A stretch of DNA of 64,000 nt from Schizochytrium sp. TIO01 (lineage: Eukaryota > Sar > Bigyra > Thraustochytrida > Thraustochytriidae). The notes under the pieces are model-generated. The model was not told the origin of the DNA, did not search any database, and saw only the letters and a program-made list of their open reading frames with translations. The stretch lies in NCBI GenBank assembly GCA_004764695.1, contig SMSO01000031.1, forward strand, positions 990,600 through 1,054,599. The letters run 5' to 3'. The position numbers and the translations under genes are program-made. Below, in pieces: positions 10,201 through 19,178 of the stretch; position 1 is the first letter of the stretch, and every line of letters begins with the position of its first letter.

Positions 10201-13200
10201 TTGTAGTACGTTTGATGCAAGCGAAAAGGCAACCGATTAACTTGCTGTGTTATAGAGCGATTGAACTTAAACGGGAAGCAACTAGTTTTCTACTGTATTG
10301 AGCTCCGAACTTTGTGAAGGTGCAGAATATTTGGATCTATTCATAGGGAGTACATTATAATGAAACCGAACCACGATGTGAGGTGGAGTTGTGATGTGGA
10401 GAGGCTCAGCACGTTCGCAATTGAGAAGAGTTGACTGACACACGTTTTAATATATTCGTTGGGCCATGCACACAGTCTTGCTAATAACAAGATCGGTGAT
10501 GAAGGTGCGGTGGCTCTCGCGAAGGCACTTGAGCAGTGTACAAACCTGACCGATTTGTAGTACGTTTGATGCAGGCGAAAAAGCAACCGATTAACTTGCT
10601 GTGTTATAGAGCGATTGAACCAAAACGAGAAGCAACTATACTGTATTGAGCTCCGAACTTTGTGAAGGTACAGAATATTTGGATCCATTCATAGGGAGTA
10701 CATTATAATGAAACCGAATCACGATGCGAGGCGGAGTTGTGATATGGAGAGGCTCACACACGTTCGCAATTGAGAAGAGTTGACTGACACACGTTTTTAT
10801 ATTTTGACAACGGATTTGGGCCATGCACACAGTCTTGCTAATAACAACATTGGTGATGAAGGTGCGATGGCTCTCGCGAAGGCACTTGCGCAGTGTCCAA
10901 ACCTGACCATATTGAGGTACGTTAGATGCATGCAAAAATGCCACCGGTTAGCTTGCTGTGTTACACAATGATTGAATTAGAGCGGGAAGCAACTTGTTTC
11001 CTGCTCTATTGAGCTCCGAACTTTGTGAAGGTGCAGAATATTTTGACCCATTCGTAGGGAGTATATTATAATGAAACCGAACCACGATGTGAGGTGGAGT
11101 TGTGATATGGAGAGGCTCACAACGTTCGCAATTGAGAAGAGTTGACTGACACACGTTTTTATATATTGACAACGGATTTGGGCCATGCATACAGTCTTCA
11201 GAATAACCACATTGGTGATGAAGGCACTTTGTTACTTACGAAGGCGCTTCAGAGCTGCAAATGGCTTGCAAAATTGGAGTAAGTATTTTTGGTATAGTTG
11301 TGAGAATAATATTTGATTTCGTAGAACCAAAAGAAGAGAGGGCAAGGATAAAGACAAGTTCCTGTATCGAATGAACTTTGAATTGATCTCCCGAATGACC
11401 AGGTGCTCAAATGCCAAAAGGTGCTCATAGAGATTAAATCATGCGAATCAATTTGTATGGATTAGCGAAGAGAGATTATGCGATTGACGTAGATAGCAGG
11501 CGACTGACGTATATCTGGAGCATGAACGATCATTAACTGACGAACTTGTGAACAATGAACGAGCGGTATGTGTACAGCCTTATGGGTAACAAGATTTGTG
11601 CTGAAGTCGCCATGAGTCTTGCGGAGAAGTTGCACATATCATGCCCTTCCGTGCGAATCTCGTAAGTTCTATTTATTGTATTATCTCTATCGCTCTGTGC
11701 CTCGTCTCGCTATTGTCATGTTTGCCCTGTGAAACTCAGAGTCTCGAAGATTATTTAATAGACTATCAAACAATGGTTTCTAACAGATGATCTGATTATT
11801 GTATTGGTGTATTGTAGGTGTGACTTTGGTGAAAATTTAATCCCCAAGGAGTTGATGGCGAAGGTGGACAGTCTTGAAGATAAACTGTATATTTCAGACA
11901 GTTCTTCCTGTGTCTCAAAACTGGAGAGGTCAGCTGCAACTTCTTTGGAGCCCAGGAACAAGAAAAGTGTAGTCAACGCTGTGCTAAAGCCTTGTGATCT
12001 AGGTGAAGGTGCTGTGTAAGTTCATTGTGTAGTTGGATGAGGTTTAGGCGATTCAATCAACCATGTCTTATTTAATTGTTCTGAACATGGGTTCCTAACT
12101 TTCTCGTTTGCTGTTGCTGCCATCGGTCACTCCTGCAGAAAAAGACTGCTTGATACAACCAGCGTAACTTTTGCTAATGTTGCACAGCTTGCCAAGGAAG
12201 CCTCAGAGTTGCGGATGAAACTTTATAAGCCTGAAGAAGTCTTTCTGCGTGCTGAAATTGAGCTGCTTGAGGAGTTCTCAGCACATGGAATCCAAAAGTA
12301 CGTTGGACAGGTGAAGCTACGGAGCACTTTCGGTGACATTATAAGTCTCAAAGCACGTTTAGAGGACCTCCAAAGGAAAATTCGCGAAAGCCCTCCGAAC
12401 AGTTACTATGATCCAACCAATGGTCGAATTACAGAGTTAGGGCCAATGAAATTGCGAAAAACTTCTGGGGATGTAAAGAGTGCAAAGGATTCTTTAGAGG
12501 CTATTCAAAGCAAGAATCACAACAGCTCTCAAAAGGGTTTACACTGTCTTGTTGAGGAGCGAGACAAAGTTAGGAATTCCTTGCGATCGCTCGTCCAACA
12601 CCTGTACCCTTGGGTGCGTGAAGGCCTATATGAAATTGATGAGGCTGTTGCCCACACATTTAAAGTGAAACTTGGTAACAGGTTAACTCATTTGGGCATA
12701 AATGATTCACCAGTCGTTCAGCACGAATGCACTGATGATTTCCAGCAGTTTCAATTGCTTGCTACTCAGGCTGGCAAGTGTGTTGAAAGCTATAAATTGA
12801 GGCTGGATCAAGAGGTTCGACTTTCCGAACAGCGAAGCAAGCAAGCAGTTGAAAGAGTCAAGGAGCGGATAACTCAGTTGGGGCTTGGTGATGCATTTTC
12901 CGTTGCCTATTTTCAGCCTGAAAAGGCAGAAGAATTGAAACCTGAGTTGTTGGAACTTCAGAATGCTCTCAAAGAAGAAATACAGGTTTTAAGAGTAGAT
13001 ACATCGAATGAAGAAGTGCCAAAGATTCTGCAGGCTATCAGCTCAGCTCTTCATCGTATAGAAAGCACGGTCGGAAACGCAACGTTTGATGAAACAACCT
13101 GTACAATTTCACCGAAAGAAATCGATGAGATACATGAGTACGTGCGTTTGGGCTCAAATCGACCGAATGTCTCAAGCATCAAGCAGATATACGAGAATCT

Positions 13201-14962
13201 TGAGAAATCGCGAAATGCAAAGGATGGTTTACGCAGAGCCAAAGAGAGTCTCAACGCGTCGTTTACAGAAAAGAAAAAAGCTTTCTACAAAGGTGAAATT
13301 GAAGATCACGAACGTATTCTTGCCGAAGGTGATCCTGTCGAGCTAAGTAAAGTTCTTCGTCATAAGCTTGCTGAATTTCTGCAACATGCCCAAGAACATT
13401 ATCCAGAGTTACTTAAGGATAAAGTTTGTTTAGAAAATCTTCGTTTAACTTCTGAAGGTCTTCTGGATGTGGCGCGCTCAGATCTCTTGTTGGCAAATAT
13501 CAGCATTCAGGACTTTCAGCCTGTTGGAGAGCCACTTGCTTCCAGGGGAGGCAAGACAGTACAAATGGTGCTGGACAACGCTGCAAAAATTCTGGTCTTA
13601 AAGCAATTTCAGCTCGCTGATTCAAGTCAGTCCAAAACGTTTTACAGACAAGTCGCTAATTTGGGAAACGTGGTGTCTCAACACGTGATCCATCTCATTG
13701 GTGCTTTTGTAGACTCATCGCATGGTTTATCACGTGGGTGTATTCTCATGCCTTTCTACGAGCAAGGCGACTTAGCCAAATGGATTAAGGATCACCCTCA
13801 CCAAAATAAAGCCATGCGCGATCGTCTTGCCACAGGTTTACTTATTGGGGTTGCAGACTTGCATGCTCATGGTATCGTACACTGTGACATCAAGCCTGAG
13901 AACATCTTCCTTACAAGTAACGAAACACCATTGCTAGGTGATTTCGATGGTATCAAACAAGCGAATTGCACCGCAACCAACACGTCTCTTCAAGCCACAC
14001 CTCGGTACATTGCCCCGGAGTTGCGGAGTGGACCTGTAAGGAAGTTCGAAACAGCAATGGATATGTTCTCTGTGGGTATAGTTTTAAAGGAGCTGTATCC
14101 TGAGCCAACTGATGCAATGCAGGCGCTTATTGATGCTCTAACATCACCAGACCCTGGTCAACGTCCAAGCGCTCGCGAAGTACTTCAGCATGAAGCCTTT
14201 GGAGTTCCTGATGTTCCTGTAGGGCAATGTCTTGTGTGCCGGGAGAGAAAGCCGCTTTCCGAAGGCACAAGCTGTGAGAGGGGGCACTTTATTTGCCGGG
14301 ATTGTGTTGCAGATTCAGTAGAAGCGGCTGCAAAACCACAAACTTATGTAACTGTGGACGCCGATGGAACGATGAAGTGTATGAATCGTGACTGTGATGG
14401 AAGAATCTCGGGCCAAGAGATTACTCGTGTTGCGCCAACTGCATTGAAGCACCTTTTGCAGATTGCACAAATGACAGCAGAAATAAAAGCAACATCCCAG
14501 AACAAAGAGAAGATTGAGAAGCTCACGTCAGAATTTCTAAAGAAAGGTGGACTGGACAGTGATGTAGAGAGGCATCTAAAACATATTCAAGAGAAAATCC
14601 TGAATACATGTTGTCCAAACTGTGGTGCCTGCTTTGATGGATTTGATGGATGTTGTGCCTTATACTGTGAGAGGGCTGGATGCGGACATCGTTTTTGCGC
14701 TTGGTGTCTGGAGTATAGTTCAGAGGATAGTGATGCTTGTCATAGGCACGTGAGAACTTGCCCCAAAAAAGTTGGGGAAAACCCGTATTTTCCTGATACA
14801 TATGAGAAAGTATGCGGGGCGTGGCAACTGCTGCGCGCGGAGCGTTTACGCAAGTACTGGAAAGAAAATATCCTCAACAGAGATCTTCCCGATGCTCTAC
14901 GAAGGCAACTCAAACCTCTGCTAACACCTGATATTGTAGGCTCTAGGTTTAGATTCAGATAA
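4261..14962 (+). CDS. Multi-exon LRR / protein kinase-like / RING-IBR receptor-like protein (24 exons, 1612 codons)
   Basis: Assembled by splice logic. Exon 1 is 4261-4313. LRR exons 2-22 start at 4420, 4760, 5135, 5498, 5861, 6224, 6570, 6925, 7270, 7625, 7979, 8342, 8705, 9060, 9412, 9766, 10122, 10476, 10833, 11195 and 11578; each is exactly 84 nt. Exon 23 is 11818-12015 and exon 24 is 12139-14962. All junctions are phase 2 with GT donors and AG acceptors, and the sum is 4839 nt, a whole number of codons with no internal stop. Residues ~18-606 are 28-residue RI/NLR-type LRRs (LxxNxIGDEGAxALAKAL). A helical region follows, then a kinase-like domain with HCDIKPEN (~1253) and DFD in place of DFG (~1273). 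Next come a RING-like C-x2-C start (~1369) and an IBR-like CCPNCG...CGHRFCAWCL motif (~1496). An immune-type or self-recognition role is inference; separate LRR and kinase transcripts are possible. Confidence 0.75.
5135..11278 (+). repeat. Tandem array of LRR exon-plus-intron units (~345-363 bp each)
   Basis: Eighteen consecutive LRR exons (exons 4-21 of the gene) lie in this span, with start-to-start distances of about 345-363 bp. Exons are 84 nt and introns about 260-280 nt. The introns are nearly as alike as the exons: each starts GTACGTT, has a GCTTGCTGTGTTA-like stretch, the words CTATTGAGCTCCGAA and CATTCATAGGGAGTA, then GAGTTGACTGAC before an ACAG acceptor. Two intron flavours occur. 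The longer has GACAACGGATTTGG before the acceptor. The shorter lacks it and reads ATATTCGTTGGGCC. Exons 2, 3 and 22 lie outside the homogenised block and have unrelated introns; exon 21 is at its edge, with a diverged 3' half and a unique following intron. Confidence 0.92.
6493..7892 (+). repeat. 700-bp direct duplication of a two-LRR unit
   Basis: Segments 6493-7192 and 7193-7892 are two nearly identical 700-bp copies, each with one Ser-ending exon (6570 and 7270) and one Tyr-ending exon (6925 and 7625). Only scattered single-base differences are visible, such as ATC for ATT in the second Tyr-type exon. Exons 8-9 and 10-11 therefore arose by duplication of a dimer, not a single unit, and this is the most recent expansion visible in the array. 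Confidence 0.8.
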
Positions 14963-16465
14963 TATAAAGAAAGATCTTGGAACCCATTTTTTAGAAGCTA
15001 GATATCTTAAAAAGAACAATTTTAAAGCTTGTCTCGTAAGAATTCTCTAGAAGAGTTCTTTATGGCGTGACCACAGAATGTGGGAGACGTGTTGTCTTCT
15101 TACACAGTCATTATGTGAAAAAGAAGAAGAGAAGAGGTAAACAGTAACAAGAGTATATCACCCAAAAGAATCGGGATCGATATGCATGCTTCCTGAAAAT
15201 CAAACCTATTATCATTTTTGTTTAGCGAGTTCAGTGAGACCACCAATAAGATGATGTCTTGTTGAACCTTGAGAGTTATAAGTTTGCTATTTCTAATTTA
15301 TTCGGGCTTAGTTAAAACTCATATGGATCAAGTCCCAGCTAGTTTAGTAATAACTCATTAAGATCTTGGGCTACTCTTGTCTACCGCATGTAACATTGCA
15401 CACCATGATTAAAGTCACATTGGTTTGGCGACACTTTAGTAATGCTTTGCACAAGATACATTTTAACCCAAACGAAGTAGAATGCGCTATATGGGCAGAA
15501 AAGAGATAAATACTATGGTAGTGCTGGGGTCGCCAACCAAAGAATTATGTGTACAAGACATTGTTTGAGTCCTTGGCACACTATAGTTGAAGTCCTGAAG
15601 CATTTGTAGGATAGAAAATAGACAGAATGAAGTGGTACGAAAGTGCACTATTACTTATTTAAGTGAGTACACAAGCGCAAAACCTGGGTTAGTGGCTGAG
15701 GAAACAAGTCCCCCTAATCTTTTCAAGGGTGTGAAATCCAGATCAAGTCCGGCTTATGATATCATGAATAAGTCTTAAAATCTGAGGACAACAGATTAGC
15801 TTACTCTACAAGTCGAAGTATACAATACCTTCCTAAGATTTTATGATTATTGTCTTGCCCCCACTTTCCAAGCCACCCTTTGGCTAATCAGGAATCAGGT
15901 ATTATACACTTGAAGAGATGAAGCAAGCCAACCACTTTTTTGGAGTCTAGAAGACTAAATTTGTGCAGCACAGGTTGGATTGAAGAACTTAACTAAAATC
16001 TCGAAGCTGAGGAGCAGCTAAGGTTTTATTTTATTTAATAAAATAAATATTAATTAAGATATTATGAGAATATTTAAAATATTCATCAACATAAAGAAGA
16101 GAAAAAAGAAGCAGCGATGGTTAACTTCTCAAGAAAACCAAAATAAAGGCAACCAAGCAAAGGAGGTCGCAGTCTTTCATCAGGTCTCACAACTGTAGCA
16201 GGCGGCGCGAAGTTGGTGTCAGGGCACAGTTACTTAGCGTGATATATATCTGTCGAGAGCTTATACCTTGCTGTGGCTTCGCACGTGGCTAACGAAAAAG
16301 TATACCTGTCAATCAGCTCCCCAAACGTTGAAGTTGAAGTGACAGAGAGAAGAACTCTGCTCAACTGAGCATCGTAACATTTCTACATTAGTTCTATCAA
16401 TCTACATATAGGTCATTATTGTCAAAGCGGAAAGAGCACGCCACGAGTAGTGAATAGATTGCACA
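14963..16465. other. Intergenic region between the LRR-kinase gene and the MRNIP-like gene
   Basis: About 1.5 kb of AT-rich sequence with frequent stops in all frames. I recognise no coding, RNA or mobile-element signature. The first part should hold the 3' UTR of the LRR-kinase gene and the last few hundred bases the promoter of the next gene. Confidence 0.45.
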
Positions 16466-17556
16466 ATGCCAGTTTTCATAGTAGTAAGTCAACCAGAACC
16501 TGAAAGAATTCGTAAAACCCACGAACCAGAGCGGCAGTTCGTTCTTAAACTTGGCCATGCTAGACCCCAAGCAGTTCCGTCATTTTTATGACCCACGATC
16601 TACAAATGCCATACTGATAATCTTCAGTCTTGCTGGAGAGAATTGCATTGTTTACCTATCACGAGCTCTATGACCTCAATGGATCAAACTAGAGTTCTCA
16701 CTGTCTCGACTTACCTATTGCTATCTTTATGTACATTAAAGCACACATGATCGAGAGGCTTGGATTGATCTCTTCGTGCTGAAGAGTTTTATTCAAGTAG
16801 AAATTGACGAATACCTTTTGAAGACACTCAATCAACTGACGTCTGCTCATTTCCAATATTTTGCAATATACACAGGTGCAATGCGGCACTTGCGAATCTT
16901 TTCAAGTGATCCAAGACCTCAAATCGCGCAAATTTGCTTGCAAAATGTGCAGAGAACGAAATAGCGTGCGCCGAGTTTACGGACGATCCGAGAAGGCAAA
17001 GGAAATGCGACTCGTGTGTCAAAGGCTTTCACGAAAACGGTTTGAGATAGCCGAGGAGAAGGAGCAAGCTGCCAGAGAAGCACGAGTCCGAGAGGAGACT
17101 CTCGCATCAGCAAGCTACCGCCGAGATCATGAAGATGAAGACTATGAACATTTCGATGGTGACTTCTACGAAAGTGGACCTTCCAATGGTCATTCCGTCT
17201 ACCCCGGGTCCTCGTCGCGAGAAAGGCCTTGGTCGCAAATGCCCTCTTCTCGTGTGCACGAGGTTTCTTGCAGTAGGCCGACTAGCGATCTCCACGAGTA
17301 TGTTGGCGACGACGGCCAAACGGCTGCTGAAAACGATGACGAAAACGATGATGAAAATGATGGTGTAGGAAATGCAAGTGGGTCGATTTGGGATCAGTTC
17401 TTGGATCCTTCCTCATCCAATAACTATGACCTTGGCGATGGCGACGACAATGACGAGATTGTTTTATCGAATGGAAAACGTGCTCGTGTCGTGACCTCGC
17501 TTCCTGAAAAGGTATCTACCAAGCAACGCAATTCGCGGTCAAAGTCTTCTAGCTGA
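16466..17556 (+). CDS. MRNIP: MRN complex-interacting protein-like (MRNIP family), two exons
   Basis: I place exon 1 at 16466-16483 (18 nt, phase 0, ending before GTAAGT) and exon 2 at 16876-17556 after a TACACAG acceptor. Spliced, the protein starts MPVFIVVQCGTCESFQVIQ and has 232 residues. The ATG at 16861, which opens the exon-2 frame, lies inside the intron. The N-terminal zinc ribbon is complete: CGTC, then CKMC after FQVIQDLKSRKFA, followed by VRRVYGRSEKAKEMRLVCQRLS, as in MRNIP (C5orf45/UPF0544). In animals this protein binds the MRE11-RAD50-NBS1 complex in the DNA-damage response. The rest is charged and probably disordered: an E/R-rich helix (~60-95), a D/E/N-rich acidic stretch (~160-190) and a basic Ser-rich tail. 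The family call rests on the first ~70 residues. Confidence 0.8.
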
Positions 17557-19178
17557 CCTTTAGGTGCTAAGTATCCGAGATCCGCTCTCTGCTTTCACTG
17601 GGAACCCATTGTTCCTACTTGCTATCTGCATACACTTCCTACGATGCTTTTCTTTAAAAGCTTGTAGCACGGACAAGGGTCTGAGTGCCAGTGTCCCACC
17701 GTCAATTCATACCAAGAACCACCTTTCATGCTGTTTGTTTGTGTGCGCGAGTGACGTATTCGCTGCTACTACGAGCACAAGAATCAGTCGCCTTTTCTAC
17801 GATCTCCTCAGGTGTCGCCTTATGTCTTTGGGGCCTTTGCTTGTTTCAAGCAATAATTTTGGGTTCATGGCCATCATCATGATCTTCACGAGGAGCAAGG
17901 GTACCTGCTGCTTGCTTGTCTTGTTCGACTAATTGATGCATGCATCCAAGAGAACGAGATACCAACCCGTGAATTAAGACCCATCGAAAGACTCAAGCCC
18001 ACGCACGAGGTTGGTTGCCAACTTTCATGAGGAGGTTAGCCCGTCGAATCGAGAAGATCTCCGAGGCTTGCTCAAAGCTGAGGAGGTGCCTCTGAAAGTC
18101 TCCGATCTGGGGGTTCTACCGCTGCAACTTTGGTCACGTTGCCAGAGCCTAGGTAGGTAGCATCGTTCTCTGAAGAGTCAGAGGCTCGAAAGCGATGGCG
18201 TATTCCTCCAAATTTGTTTCGCAACCTAAACGGTCGAATGCGGCCCATGGGCCACCGCAGCTTGCCGCCGGAGCCATTCTTCCCGGATACTGCCCTCTGG
18301 CAATACAGACGCAGCTTCACGTTCTGCAAACGTGCAAGTCAATCCTTAGGCTGTTAACCTCGGGCTTTGAGAACAGATTTTCGTGGCCAAGCACGACAAA
18401 GACATTCGCTCAACTTTTGTGATTGTAACCGATTGATAATCAAGGACAACACAGATCGTGGCCCCGGAAGATGGCCTGCGTCTTTGTTGGCTCTGGTGGA
18501 GATGCTTGCCTGTCTTGAAGCTTTTCGAGCAAAGTTACGAGAGCATGCTCAATGAATGAAAGCAGCCATAGAAAACTGATTGAAAATAATATTGAAACAG
18601 AAGAACATCGAAAACTGCAGTCTCAGCGAGGAAACGACAAGTGGAAGCGCCTTCATTCCAATCTATTCGCTAGACGGGGCTTTGTGGCAACTAGCTAGCA
18701 ACCCTAAGGTTTTTGCGGGGAGTTTTGATGAAGAATTTGTCACCTCCCTTATCATCAAAGTTTCAGAGACCCATCGTACTACCGCTGGGCTTGTTCCCTT
18801 TCAAGCCGCATCTAAAAAAGAAAAAAGAAAAAAGAGAACGAGAAACCCGCTAAAACTTCTACCAATACCTAGCTAGCTGGGTACCATATGTTGCGAGTAC
18901 AATGTATTTCTTTTGGTAAGGAACGCATCTTTCGTAAGTTCAAGTTGTGCAGGGCTTATTAGGCCTATGCTTATTCAACCTTTCATTCCTATCGACTGCG
19001 TTGCACGTCAACTTTGTTATAATTTTTTATATTTTTTTGTTTTATTAAAATTTAAATGAAGCTTTTTTTTTGGGTGGACTTTTGCATTTACTTTTCAATT
19101 TGCTCGTACGAAGATTTATTTGGGTACCAGCAAAACCAAATCAGTTGAGACTGTGTGCGAAGAAAACTTCTTGTCACA
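17557..19178. other. Intergenic region with unrecognised exon-like fragments
   Basis: About 1.6 kb between the MRNIP-like and ECHDC1-like genes. Parts of 17.95-18.56 kb look more coding-like than ordinary spacer: a + frame over about 18154-18354 gives the Arg/Pro-rich segment SEARKRWRIPPNLFRNL, and a frame at 18367-18555 gives a 62-residue segment ending LACLEAFRAKLREHAQ. No family is recognisable and stops interrupt any longer reading. From about 18800 to 19080 the sequence is low-complexity, with A-rich and T-rich runs just before the next gene. A decayed gene or a small multi-exon gene is possible. Confidence 0.35.

Noticed and set aside
6961..10560. TAG codons at LRR exon ends as evidence of pseudogenisation
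   Set aside because: The TA is the end of the exon and the G is the first base of the GTACGT donor; splicing yields Tyr.
5034..10971. Many 60-70 codon plus-strand frames starting MTDTRFYIL or similar
   Set aside because: They start inside introns and read into the LRR exon; the start lies upstream of the acceptor and the end is in the next intron.
5135..11278. Regularly spaced repeats that could be mistaken for a CRISPR array or satellite DNA
   Set aside because: The units encode LRR exons with splice sites and an intact spliced frame, and spacing is far larger than CRISPR.
17564..17932. 122-codon frame downstream of the MRNIP-like gene
   Set aside because: Composition is Leu/Cys/Phe-rich without any motif and it overlaps another open frame; more likely 3' UTR.
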